Positions 7,266 to 15,770 of a DNA stretch of 32,006 nt are shown here, in pieces. The notes under the pieces are model-generated. The model searched no databases. It was given only the letters and a program-made list of their open reading frames with translations, and had not been told where the DNA came from. Within the stretch, counting starts at the first letter, position 1. Every line of letters starts with the position of its first letter. Both the position numbers and the translations under genes were made by a program. This DNA comes from Gammaproteobacteria bacterium (lineage in GTDB: Bacteria > Pseudomonadota > Gammaproteobacteria > Steroidobacterales > Steroidobacteraceae), in contig DAHUXE010000120.1 in assembly GCA_027307325.1 (NCBI GenBank), positions 1-32,006 on the forward strand, written 5' to 3'.

Positions 7266-9101
7266 ATGCGGCAAAGAGCGATGCGCGCGCCTGCGGGACG
7301 TGTCCGCCTGTGGGCGGCGGTAGCCGCGGCCGCGCTCTGGAGCGGCGCCGGCGCTGCGGATTTCCGCGAGCGCCTGCCGCAGGACGAGGTCATCTACTTC
7401 CTGCTGCCCGACCGCTTCGAGAATGGCGATCCCGCGAACGATCGCGGCGGGCTCGCGGGCGGGCCGCTCGTCACCGGCTTCGACCCCGCCAACAAGGCCT
7501 TCTACCACGGCGGCGACCTGCAGGGCGTGCTCTCGAGGCTCGACTACATTGAGTCGCTCGGCGCAACCGCGATCTGGCTTGCTCCGGTATTCAGGAATAA
7601 GCCCGTGCAGGGCGCGCCCGGCCACGAATCCGCCGGCTACCACGGCTACTGGGTCACGGACTTCACCCGTGTCGACCCGCATTTCGGCACCGAGCAGGAG
7701 CTTGCGGCGCTCATCGCCGCGGCACACCAGCGCGGCATCAAGGTCTACCTCGACATCATCGCCAACCACACCGCGGACGTCATCCGCTACCGCGAGTGTC
7801 CGCACAACGACTGTCCCTACCGCTCGCGGGCCGACTATCCGTACACGCGGCGGAGCGGCCTCGAAGGCGAGCCGATCAACGACGGCTTCCTCGGCGATGC
7901 TGTTCCGCACCAGACCGCGGAGAACTTCGCCCACCTGACGCGACCCGACTACGCCTACACGCCCTACGTGCCGCGTGGGCAAGAGCACGTCAAGGTGCCG
8001 GACTGGCTCAACGATCCGATCTACTATCACAACCGCGGTAACTCGACCTTCGCGGGCGAGAGCTCGACCTTCGGCGACTTTTTCGGGCTCGATGACCTCA
8101 TGACCGAGAACCCGCGCGTGGTGCAGGGGTTCATCGATATCTACCGTGGCTGGATCGAGCGCTTCCGTGTCGATGGTTTCCGCATCGACACGGCCAGGCA
8201 CGTCAATCCGGAGTTCTGGCAGCAGTTCGTGCCGGCGATGCTGAGCGCGGCGCGCGCCGCCGGCATTCCCAACTTTCACATTTTCGGCGAGGTGAGCAGC
8301 GGCGAGGTGGATCCGGCGCTTCTCGCCGAGCACACGCGGGTCGATCGCCTTCCGGCGGTGCTCGACTTCGCCTTCGCCGCCGCGGTGCGCCAGACCGTCG
8401 CGGGCAAGGCAGGTACCGAAGTGCTGGCGCGGCTCTTCGAGGGCGACGTCCTCTACGAGGGCGGCGCACAGGCCGCGCAGCAGCTGCCGACCTTCATCAG
8501 CAACCACGACAATGGACGCTTTGCCTTCTTCGTGCGCCGCCTGCGCCCGGGCGTCAGCGACCAGGAGACGCTGCGGCGCGTGCTGCTGGCGCATGCGATG
8601 CTCTTTACGCTGCGCGGTGTGCCGGTGGTCTATTACGGCGACGAGCAGGGCTTCGCCGGCCTGGGCGGCGATCAGGATGCGCGCCAGGACATGTTCGCGA
8701 GCCGAGTGCCTTCCTATCGCGGCGAGCGGCCGCTCGGGGCGAGGGAGCAGGGCGGTCACTTCGATCGTGAGCATCCTCTCTATCGCGCCATCGCGGAGCT
8801 CGCGCATCTGCGCACGGCGCAGGCGGCGCTGCGGCGCGGGCCGCAGGTGGTGCGCAGCTACGGCCGGTCGCCCGGGCTCTTTGCGGTGTCGCGTCTCGAT
8901 CCCGACGGGCACGGCGAGATCGTGATCGCCTTCAACACCTCTACCAGTGCGCTCAGCGCCCAGGTGACCGTCGAGGCCGGATCGGAGCGCTTCGCCTCGC
9001 TCCACGGCAAGTGCGCGCTGCACGCCTCGGCGCGCGGCAGCTATCACGTGGCGATTGCACCGCTCGATTATCTGGTGTGCACCTCAGCGGGAGGCGAATG
9101 A
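7266..9101 (+). CDS. Exported GH13 alpha-amylase
   Basis: This 611-residue enzyme hydrolyses alpha-1,4-glucan chains. A signal peptide with an Arg-rich start and a hydrophobic core (about 14-29) probably ends at AGA|AD near residue 31, so the enzyme works in the periplasm or outside. The GH13 barrel follows: EVIYFLLPDRFENGD, region I DIIANH, and the catalytic triad visible as Asp308 in FRVDGFRIDTARH (nucleophile), Glu342 in FGEVSSG (acid/base) and Asp415 in ISNHDNGR (transition-state stabiliser). A C-terminal beta-sandwich domain carries the last ~90 residues. It begins 61 bases after the receptor gene and its stop overlaps the next start as ATGA, so receptor, amylase and glucosidase look like one operon. 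The layout resembles SusA/amylase genes in proteobacterial maltodextrin loci. Confidence 0.93.
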   Translation: MRQRAMRAPAGRVRLWAAVAAAALWSGAGAADFRERLPQDEVIYFLLPDRFENGDPANDRGGLAGGPLVTGFDPANKAFYHGGDLQGVLSRLDYIESLGATAIWLAPVFRNKPVQGAPGHESAGYHGYWVTDFTRVDPHFGTEQELAALIAAAHQRGIKVYLDIIANHTADVIRYRECPHNDCPYRSRADYPYTRRSGLEGEPINDGFLGDAVPHQTAENFAHLTRPDYAYTPYVPRGQEHVKVPDWLNDPIYYHNRGNSTFAGESSTFGDFFGLDDLMTENPRVVQGFIDIYRGWIERFRVDGFRIDTARHVNPEFWQQFVPAMLSAARAAGIPNFHIFGEVSSGEVDPALLAEHTRVDRLPAVLDFAFAAAVRQTVAGKAGTEVLARLFEGDVLYEGGAQAAQQLPTFISNHDNGRFAFFVRRLRPGVSDQETLRRVLLAHAMLFTLRGVPVVYYGDEQGFAGLGGDQDARQDMFASRVPSYRGERPLGAREQGGHFDREHPLYRAIAELAHLRTAQAALRRGPQVVRSYGRSPGLFAVSRLDPDGHGEIVIAFNTSTSALSAQVTVEAGSERFASLHGKCALHASARGSYHVAIAPLDYLVCTSAGGE

Positions 9102-10741
9102 GCGCAGCGCCCGGCAACTCCCGACAGGAATGGTGGCGCGGCGCCGTCATCTATCACATCTATCCGCGCAGCTTTGCCGACTCCAACTGCGACGGCGTCG
9201 GCGATCTCGCGGGGATTACCGAGCACCTGGGGTACGTCGCCTCGCTCGGGGCCGATGCGATCTGGCTGTCGCCGTTCTTCACTTCGCCGATGAAGGACTT
9301 CGGCTACGACGTCGCCGACTATTGCAACGTCGATCCGCTGTTCGGCACGCTCGCGGATTTCGACCGCCTGATCGAGCGCGCGCACGGCCTCAAGCTTCGC
9401 GTGATCATCGACCAGATCTTCTCGCACACCTCGGATCAGCACCCCTGGTTCCGCGAGAGCCGCGGCGACCGCGTCAATCCGCGCGCCGACTGGTATGTCT
9501 GGGCGGACGCGAAGCCCGATGGCTCACCGCCTTCCAACTGGCAGTCGGTGTTCGGCGGCCCCGCCTGGGCCTGGGATGCCCGCCGCGGCCAGTATTACCT
9601 GCACAACTTCCTGACCGAGCAGCCCGATCTCAACGTGCACAACCCTGCGGTGCAGGACGCACTGCTCGCGAGCGCGCGCTTCTGGCTCGAGCGTGGCGTG
9701 GATGGCTTCCGGCTCGATGCGATCGACTACGCAATGCACGACCCGGCGCTCACCGACAATCCGGCACGACCGCAGAACGGCCGGCCGCGTACCCGCCCGG
9801 CCGACTTCCAGCAGCCGCAGCACAACAAGGGGCATGCGGACCTGGTCGCCTTCATCGAGCGGGTGCGCGCGCTCACCGAGCAGTTCGGCGGCCGCTTCAC
9901 CGTGGCGGAAATCGGCGGCGAGGACGCCGAGCCGATCATGAAGCTGCTGACCCAGGGGCAACGGCGGCTGCATACCGCCTATGGCTTCAATTTTCTCTAT
10001 GCGGATGCGCTCACCCCCGCGCTGGTACGCGCCGCACTCGGGGCGTGGAGCGATGCCGCCGACACCTGGCCGAGCTGGGCCTTCTCCAATCACGACGCGC
10101 CGCGCGCCGTCTCACGCTGGTCGGCAGCGACCGACCGCGCGGCGAATGCGCGGCTCGCGCTGCTCCTGCTCCTCACCCTGCGCGGCAACGTTTTCCTCTA
10201 TCAGGGAGAGGAGCTCGGCCTGCCCCAGGCCGAGCTCGCGTTCCACGATCTGCGGGATCCGGAGGCGATTGCGAACTGGCCCCTCACGCTCGGGCGCGAC
10301 GGCGCGCGCACTCCGATGCCCTGGCTGCGGCGCGCTGCCCATGCCGGATTCTCCACGGCGCGTCCGTGGCTGCCGGTCCCGGCCGACCACGCCGCTCTCG
10401 CGATCGATGAGCAGGATCGCGACCCCGAGTCGACGCTGGCGATGGCACGGCGCTTCGTGGCGCTGCGCAAGGCTCATCCGGCGCTGCGCTATGGCGGCAT
10501 GCGGCTGCTCGAGACCTCGGCGGCGCTCCTGAGCTTCGAGCGCAGTTACGGCGCCGAGCGGATCCTGTGCGTCTTCAACCTGGGACTCACCGAGGCCCGC
10601 ATCCAGCCGCCACCGGGGAGCTGGCGGCCGATAGAAGCGGTGGGCGGCGCGAGCGTCTGGACGCTGCCGCGGCTGTCGGCGCTGATCGCCGAAGACGCCT
10701 CGGGCTCCTCGGCTACTCCGGGACCCTCAGGCCCGGTGTGA
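9098..10741 (+). CDS. Cytoplasmic GH13 alpha-glucosidase (GH13_23-like)
   Basis: The protein has 547 residues from ATG 9098; longer in-frame extensions upstream lie within the amylase gene and are rejected. The ATG overlaps the amylase stop as ATGA, and GGGAGG precedes it, indicating coupled translation. There is no signal peptide, so it acts in the cytoplasm, cleaving glucose from imported maltose or maltodextrins. The barrel shows WWRGAVIYHIYPRSF, the variant region I IDQIFSHTSDQHPWF, Asp207 in GFRLDAIDY (nucleophile), Glu271 in VAEIGGED (acid/base) and Asp333 in FSNHDAPR. The SHTSD form of region I is what I remember from GH13_23 enzymes such as the Halomonas glucosidase and Xanthomonas XgtA. 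It differs from the NHTSD of the first GH13 in this window, so the two are not recent duplicates. Its 3' end overlaps the convergent GST gene by 15 bases. Confidence 0.92.
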   Translation: MSAAPGNSRQEWWRGAVIYHIYPRSFADSNCDGVGDLAGITEHLGYVASLGADAIWLSPFFTSPMKDFGYDVADYCNVDPLFGTLADFDRLIERAHGLKLRVIIDQIFSHTSDQHPWFRESRGDRVNPRADWYVWADAKPDGSPPSNWQSVFGGPAWAWDARRGQYYLHNFLTEQPDLNVHNPAVQDALLASARFWLERGVDGFRLDAIDYAMHDPALTDNPARPQNGRPRTRPADFQQPQHNKGHADLVAFIERVRALTEQFGGRFTVAEIGGEDAEPIMKLLTQGQRRLHTAYGFNFLYADALTPALVRAALGAWSDAADTWPSWAFSNHDAPRAVSRWSAATDRAANARLALLLLLTLRGNVFLYQGEELGLPQAELAFHDLRDPEAIANWPLTLGRDGARTPMPWLRRAAHAGFSTARPWLPVPADHAALAIDEQDRDPESTLAMARRFVALRKAHPALRYGGMRLLETSAALLSFERSYGAERILCVFNLGLTEARIQPPPGSWRPIEAVGGASVWTLPRLSALIAEDASGSSATPGPSGPV

Positions 10742-11422
10742 CGTAGCGGTCTGCCCGAACAGGATCCTTCTCTCTTCGTCGGATATCTTGCGGCTGTAAG
10801 ACTCGCCGACGCCGACGTAGGCGCGCTGGCACGCGGGACGCGCGCGCACGCGGTGGAACCAGCGCTTGAGGTTCGCGAACTCGTCGAGATTCTGGCCGTG
10901 CCGCTCGTACGGCACGATCCAGGGATAACACGCCATGTCGGCAATGGAATAGTCGCCGGCGATGTAGTCGCGCCCGGCGAGCTGCCGCTCGAGCACGCCG
11001 TAGAGGCGATTGGTCTCCCGGGTGTAGCGCTCGATGGCGTATGGGATCTTCTCGGGCGCGTACTGATTGAAATGGCCGTTCTGTCCGGCCATGGGACCCA
11101 GGCCCCCGACCTGCCAGAACAGCCACTGCAGAGTGAGCGCGCGGCCGCGAAGTCCCTCGGGGATGAAGCGCCCGATCTTCTCCGCCAGATATAAGAGAAT
11201 GGCCCCGGACTCGAACAGCGAGATGGGAGCTCCGCCGCCCGGCGGCTCGTGGTCGACGATCGCCGGGATGCGGTTGTTGGGCGCGATCTTGAGGAACTCA
11301 GGCTTGAACTGCTCGCCCTTGCCGATGTCGACCGGAATGATGTTGTAGGGGAGTCCCGCCTCCTCGAGAAACAACTTGATCTTCAGTCCGTTGGGCGTAC
11401 CCCAGTAGTAGACGTCGATCAT
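10727..11422 (-). CDS. yfcG: Glutathione S-transferase-like disulfide-bond oxidoreductase (YfcG type)
   Basis: This 231-residue protein has a thioredoxin-fold N-terminal domain (MIDVYYWGTPNGLKIKLFLEE, with TPNG at 9-12 in place of a catalytic Cys). The PNNRIPAIVD and LFESGAILLYLAEK segments form the glutathione site, followed by an all-alpha C-terminal domain with LQWLFWQVGGLGPMAGQ. These match Nu-class GSTs such as E. coli YfcG/YghU, which reduce disulfides and organic peroxides using two glutathiones. The ATG at 11422 has an ideal AAGGAGG five or so bases upstream; a longer reading frame above it is only overlap with the RND gene. It begins 32 bases after the RND stop on the same strand, so it may be the last gene of the efflux operon, linking drug export to thiol stress. 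Its last 15 bases overlap the convergent glucosidase gene. Confidence 0.9.
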   Translation of the reverse strand: MIDVYYWGTPNGLKIKLFLEEAGLPYNIIPVDIGKGEQFKPEFLKIAPNNRIPAIVDHEPPGGGAPISLFESGAILLYLAEKIGRFIPEGLRGRALTLQWLFWQVGGLGPMAGQNGHFNQYAPEKIPYAIERYTRETNRLYGVLERQLAGRDYIAGDYSIADMACYPWIVPYERHGQNLDEFANLKRWFHRVRARPACQRAYVGVGESYSRKISDEERRILFGQTATSHRA

Positions 11423-11454
11423 GGCGACCTCCTTGGCGCCGCTGCTGGCGCCTC

Positions 11455-14400
11455 TCAATGCGCCGGCGCCGGGCTCCCGCCGCCGTGACCGGCCGAACCC
11501 TCCGGCAGGTGCGTGGTGTCGATCGCGGCGCGGCGCTCGTGCCCATGGTCGGCGCCGATGAACATGTACATCGCCGGCACCACGAACAGCGTGAACAGCG
11601 TGCCGATGGCAAGCCCCGTGAACAGCACGATTCCCATGCTGCGCCGGCCAGCCGCCCCTGCGCCCGCGGCGATGACGAGCGGAATCACTCCGAAGCACAT
11701 CGCCGCGGTCGTCATCAGGATCGGACGCAACCGCACCGCCGCCGCCTCCTCGATCGCCTGGAGCTTCCCGCGCCCGGCGCGCTGCAGCTCGTTGGCGAAC
11801 TGCACGATGAGGATGCCGTGCTTACTCACCAGGCCGAGGAGCGTGACCAGCCCCACCTGCGTGTAGATGTTGAGCGTGACGCCCAGTACCCCGAGGTTGA
11901 TGAAGATCAGCGCGCCGAACAGCGCCATCGGTACCGACACCAGGATGACGGCCGGATCGCGGAAGCTCTCGAACTGCGCGGCGAGCGCGAGATAGACGAT
12001 CACCAGAGCAAAGAGCAGCGTGAACACGAAGCTGCCGGATCCCAGCATGAACTGCCGGGACTCGCCCGAGTAGTCGGCGTTGTAGCCGGTGGGTGCGACC
12101 TGCTTCAACGTGTCGCGCAGGAACTTGAGGGCATCCGCCTCGGCCACGCCCGACACGCCGCCGATGGTCGTAGCGTTGAGCTGCTGGAAGTGGGCGATGG
12201 TCTCGGGCACGGTCGAGGTCTTCAAGCTCGCGATGGTGCGCGCCGGGATCAGCGTGCCGTTGCCGGAGTGGACGTAATAGTCGAGCACCTGGTCGGGGTT
12301 CAGGCGGTCGACCTGCAGCACCTGCGGGATGACCTTGTAGGAGCGGCCGGCGATCGAGAAATAGTTGACGTAGCCGCCGCCGAGCGCCGCTGCCAGCGCG
12401 CCGCCCACGTTCTGCTGCGTGAGGCCGAGGTCGCTCACCATGTCGCGGTCGACGTTCACGGTCTGCTGCGGCTTGTCGAGCTTCAGATCCGAGTCCACGA
12501 ACCAGAACATGCCGCTGGCGCGCGCCTTGTCGAGTACCTGGGTGGCGACGTCGTTCAGGTTCTGGATCGGCTCGGTGGTCGTGATCACGAACTGGATCGG
12601 GAATCCCTGCGCGCCGGGGAGCGCCGGGAACTGGAACGCCGCGACGCGGGCGCCCGGGATCTTGTTCCACTCGTTCTGCAGCAGCATCTGCAGGTCCTGG
12701 GCGCTGCGGTGCCGCTCGTCCCAGGGCTTGAACAGCACGCCGCCGAAGCCCTGGTTCACCGTCGGTGCGCCCGTCAGCTGGAACATCTGCTGGTACTCGG
12801 GGAGCTTCTTGGCGATCTGGAACTCCGCATCCGAATAGGCCTGCATCTGGGTGAGCGTCGCGTCCGGCGGGCCGCTGGTGGCCTCGAGGACGATGCCCTG
12901 GTCCTCCTGGGGCGCGAGCTCGGCCTTCGAGGTCATGAAGAGGTAGACCACGCCCGGCAGGATGAGTGCGCCGAACACCACCACCACCGACCAGGTGGTC
13001 AGCCAGCTCGACAGGGTGCGCGCATAACGGTCGCGCAGCCGGTTGAAGGTGCGCTCGAGGAAATGGGTGAAGCGGCCTTCCTCCTGCTCAGCGCGGAATA
13101 CCTTGGCGCACATCATCGGCGAGAGCGTGAGTGCGATGAGGGCCGAGACCGTGACCGCGCCGGCCAGCGTGAAGGCGAACTGGGTGAACAGCGCCCCGGT
13201 GAGCCCGCCCTGCAGGCCGATCGGCACGTAGGCCGCGACCAGCACGATGGTCATGGCGATGATGGGTCCGCCGAGCTCGCGCGCCGCCTGCAGCGCCGCC
13301 TGGAACGGCGTCACTCCTTCCTTCAGGTGGCGGTCGACGTTCTCGACCACGATGATGGCATCGTCGACCACGAGTCCGATGGCCAGCACCAGTGCGAGCA
13401 GCGTGAGGAGATTGATCGAGTAACCGAGCGCCTGCATGAGGAAGAAGGCGCCGATCAACGACAGCGGCATGGCGACCACCGGTATCACCACCGCGCGCGG
13501 GCTGCCGAGGAACAGGAAGATGACTACCGTGACGATGACCAGCGCCTGGATGAGCGTTTTGATGACTTCCCTGATGGAGCTGGTGACGAACTTGGTCGCA
13601 TCGTAGGCGAGCTTCTGCGTCACCCCGGTCGGCAGTTGCGCCGCGATGTCGGGGAGCGCGGCGCGCACGCGCCCGGCGACCTCGAGGATGTTGGCGCGCG
13701 GCGCTACCTTGATGCCGATGAACACCGAGCGCTGGCCGCTGAAGGCGACGTTGAAGTCGTAATTCTCGGCGCCCAGCACCACGTTGGCGACGTCCTCGAG
13801 GCGCACCAGCGCGCCGTTCTGCCGCCTGATCACCAGGTGGCGGAACTCATCGAGCGAGGTAACGTCGGTGTTCGTCTTCAGGTCGACGCTCACCATCTGG
13901 CCCTTGGTCGAGCCGACGCCGGCGAGATAATTGTTCGAGCCGAGCGCCGTGTAGACATCGTCGGCCGAGACGCCGCGGGCGGCCATGCGCTCCGGGTCGA
14001 GCCAGGCGCGCAGCGCGAAGGTGCGGCCGCCGAGGATCTCGGCGGTCTGCACGCCGTCGATGGAGTCGAGCTTCGGCTTCACCACCCGCAGCAGATAGTC
14101 GGTGGTGTTGTTCGGCGGGATGGTGTCGCTGAAGTACCCGAGGTACATGGCATCGATCTGCTGGCCGATCTGCACCGTGATCACGGGCTGCTGCGCCTGC
14201 GGCGGCAGCTGGTTGCGCACCGAGCTCACCTGGGTGTTGATCTCGGTCATCGCGCGGTTGGCGTCATAGTTCAGGCGCAACGTCGCGCTGATGATCGAGA
14301 CACCGGCGACGCTGTTGGAGGACAGATAGTCGATGCCCTGCGCCTGGGCGATCGCCGCCTCGAGCGGCTGGGTGATGAAGCCGGCGATGGTCTGGGCGTC

Positions 14401-14562
14401 GGCGCCGTAGTAGGTGGTGCTGACGGTGACCACGGCGTTCTCGGTCTGCGGATACTGGCTCACCGGCAGCTCGAAAACGGCGCGCGCACCGAGCACCAGG
14501 ATCAGCAGGCTGACGACGACCGAGAGGACCGGACGCTCGATGAACAGATCGGTGAACTTCAT
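11455..14562 (-). CDS. RND multidrug efflux permease (HAE1 family, MexK-like)
   Basis: This 1035-residue inner-membrane pump exports drugs or toxic organics using the proton gradient. The N-terminus MKFTDLFIERPVLSVVVSLL, the periplasmic porter segment with GVQTAEILGGRTFALRAWLDP, and the TM4 motif GLVVDDAIIVVENV with the proton-relay pair Asp400-Asp401 are all present. TM groups 2-6 and 8-12 flank two large periplasmic loops in the usual HAE1 order and length. The sequence recalls Pseudomonas MexK more than AcrB. It begins 14 bases after the fusion-protein stop, with AGAAGGGAG as ribosome site. The partner genes upstream complete a tripartite pump. A long open frame on the opposite strand is a base-composition artefact. 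Confidence 0.95.
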   Translation of the reverse strand: MKFTDLFIERPVLSVVVSLLILVLGARAVFELPVSQYPQTENAVVTVSTTYYGADAQTIAGFITQPLEAAIAQAQGIDYLSSNSVAGVSIISATLRLNYDANRAMTEINTQVSSVRNQLPPQAQQPVITVQIGQQIDAMYLGYFSDTIPPNNTTDYLLRVVKPKLDSIDGVQTAEILGGRTFALRAWLDPERMAARGVSADDVYTALGSNNYLAGVGSTKGQMVSVDLKTNTDVTSLDEFRHLVIRRQNGALVRLEDVANVVLGAENYDFNVAFSGQRSVFIGIKVAPRANILEVAGRVRAALPDIAAQLPTGVTQKLAYDATKFVTSSIREVIKTLIQALVIVTVVIFLFLGSPRAVVIPVVAMPLSLIGAFFLMQALGYSINLLTLLALVLAIGLVVDDAIIVVENVDRHLKEGVTPFQAALQAARELGGPIIAMTIVLVAAYVPIGLQGGLTGALFTQFAFTLAGAVTVSALIALTLSPMMCAKVFRAEQEEGRFTHFLERTFNRLRDRYARTLSSWLTTWSVVVVFGALILPGVVYLFMTSKAELAPQEDQGIVLEATSGPPDATLTQMQAYSDAEFQIAKKLPEYQQMFQLTGAPTVNQGFGGVLFKPWDERHRSAQDLQMLLQNEWNKIPGARVAAFQFPALPGAQGFPIQFVITTTEPIQNLNDVATQVLDKARASGMFWFVDSDLKLDKPQQTVNVDRDMVSDLGLTQQNVGGALAAALGGGYVNYFSIAGRSYKVIPQVLQVDRLNPDQVLDYYVHSGNGTLIPARTIASLKTSTVPETIAHFQQLNATTIGGVSGVAEADALKFLRDTLKQVAPTGYNADYSGESRQFMLGSGSFVFTLLFALVIVYLALAAQFESFRDPAVILVSVPMALFGALIFINLGVLGVTLNIYTQVGLVTLLGLVSKHGILIVQFANELQRAGRGKLQAIEEAAAVRLRPILMTTAAMCFGVIPLVIAAGAGAAGRRSMGIVLFTGLAIGTLFTLFVVPAMYMFIGADHGHERRAAIDTTHLPEGSAGHGGGSPAPAH

Positions 14563-14576
14563 CGCCGTGCTCCCTT

Positions 14577-15770
14577 CTAGTGCTCCTGCGGGGTCGGGTC
14601 CGGCGCATTGGCCGGCTCCGCCAGAGTGCTGATGTCGAGCGGCGTGCCGTTCTTGAGCTTCAGCTGCCCGCTAGTGACCACCTCGTCACCCTCCTTGATG
14701 CCCTTGACGATCGCGATCTGGTCGCCGCGCGTCGGCCCCGTCGTCACGAAGCCCTGCTGCGCCGTGCGCTTGCCCTTCTCGTCCTTCTCCACGAGGAACA
14801 CGGTCGAGCCGTAGGGGTTGAAGGTGATCGAGGTCTGCGGCAGCGTCAGATAGCGCTGCTGGACGCCGGACAGCACCGTTACGCGCACGAACATGCCGGG
14901 CAGGAGCTGGTGCGCAGGGTTCGGGACGGTTGCTTCCGCCTGGAAGTTGCGGCTGCCTGAGTCGACCAGCGGATCGACGGCGTTGACCTTGCCGGCGAAG
15001 CTCTCGCCGGGGAAGGCATCGAGGCTCAGGCGCACCTCGAGCTCCGGACGGACCTGCGCCAGCTGCTCCTGCGGCAGCCGGAAGTCGACGTACACCGGGT
15101 CGAGCTCCTGCAGCGTCACCACCTTGTCGCCGGTGTTGAGGTACTGCCCCGGGTTGACGGTCGTGATCCCGAGCCGTCCGTCGAAGGGCGCGCGCAGGGT
15201 CTTCTTCTCGACCAGCGCCGCCTGGGCGGCGGCCTGCGCCCGCCTGTTCTTGAGGTCGGCCGCATCCGCATCGAGCTGCGCCTGGCTGATCGCCTGCGCC
15301 TCGAACTGCATCTTGTCGCGCGCGTACACGGTGGCGGCCAGATCGGCGGCCGCCTCGAGGGAGTGGAGCGTGGCGATGTCGGCGTCGGCGTTGAGATGCA
15401 CCAGGATCTGGCCGCGCCGGGCGTCCTGGCCCGAGCGGAAGTCGACGCTGCGCACCAGCCCCGTCACCTCGGTCGTGATGTCGACGCCGCGCACCGCGCG
15501 CACGCTGCCGACCGCGGTGATCTGCGGCTGCCAGTCCGTGTACCCGACCACCGTGCTGGTCACGGTCTGCGGCGGCTGGGAGTTGCCTGCCATGAACTTC
15601 TTGATCATGTAGCCCTTGAACAGGTTGAAGCCCACCAGCAGCGCCAGCAACCCCCCCACGACGGCGACGACGATGATCAGCCGCCGCCGCGCGAGCTTGC
15701 CGGAGGTCGTTGAGCTGTCGAGCATCGACTTGCTCCCTGAGGTTCTTGAGGTCCCGATGAGATCGTTCAC
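14577..15770 (-). CDS. RND efflux periplasmic adaptor (membrane fusion protein)
   Basis: The adaptor (397 residues) joins the RND pump to the outer-membrane channel. A single N-terminal membrane anchor (LIIVVAVVGGLLALLVGF) is followed by the barrel-sandwich/lipoyl halves (VTGLVRSVDFRSGQDARRG and LRAPFDGRLGITTVNPGQYL), a helical hairpin between them (AADLAATVYARDK to AALVEKK), and a beta-barrel domain. I choose GTG 15770: it overlaps the upstream TGA as GTGA and has AAGGAGA seven bases before it. ATG 15725, with its own GGGAG site, is a credible alternative. The C-terminus is rich in Asp, Pro and Glu. The order tetR, channel, adaptor, pump with overlapping stops indicates one coupled operon. 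Confidence 0.92.
   Translation of the reverse strand: MNDLIGTSRTSGSKSMLDSSTTSGKLARRRLIIVVAVVGGLLALLVGFNLFKGYMIKKFMAGNSQPPQTVTSTVVGYTDWQPQITAVGSVRAVRGVDITTEVTGLVRSVDFRSGQDARRGQILVHLNADADIATLHSLEAAADLAATVYARDKMQFEAQAISQAQLDADAADLKNRRAQAAAQAALVEKKTLRAPFDGRLGITTVNPGQYLNTGDKVVTLQELDPVYVDFRLPQEQLAQVRPELEVRLSLDAFPGESFAGKVNAVDPLVDSGSRNFQAEATVPNPAHQLLPGMFVRVTVLSGVQQRYLTLPQTSITFNPYGSTVFLVEKDEKGKRTAQQGFVTTGPTRGDQIAIVKGIKEGDEVVTSGQLKLKNGTPLDISTLAEPANAPDPTPQEH

Noticed and set aside
7137-9047. 636-codon antisense frame over the amylase
   Set aside because: Shadow of the GH13 amylase gene; no recognisable protein features.
9011-9097. N-terminal extension of the cytoplasmic glucosidase
   Set aside because: It lies inside the end of the amylase gene; ATG 9098 has the ribosome site and the ATGA overlap.
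11458-14580. Open reading frame of about 1040 codons opposite the RND pump gene
   Set aside because: It mirrors the pump gene almost exactly, is rich in Arg, His, Glu and Val in a low-complexity way, and shows no domain. High GC at third codon positions removes stops on the opposite strand.
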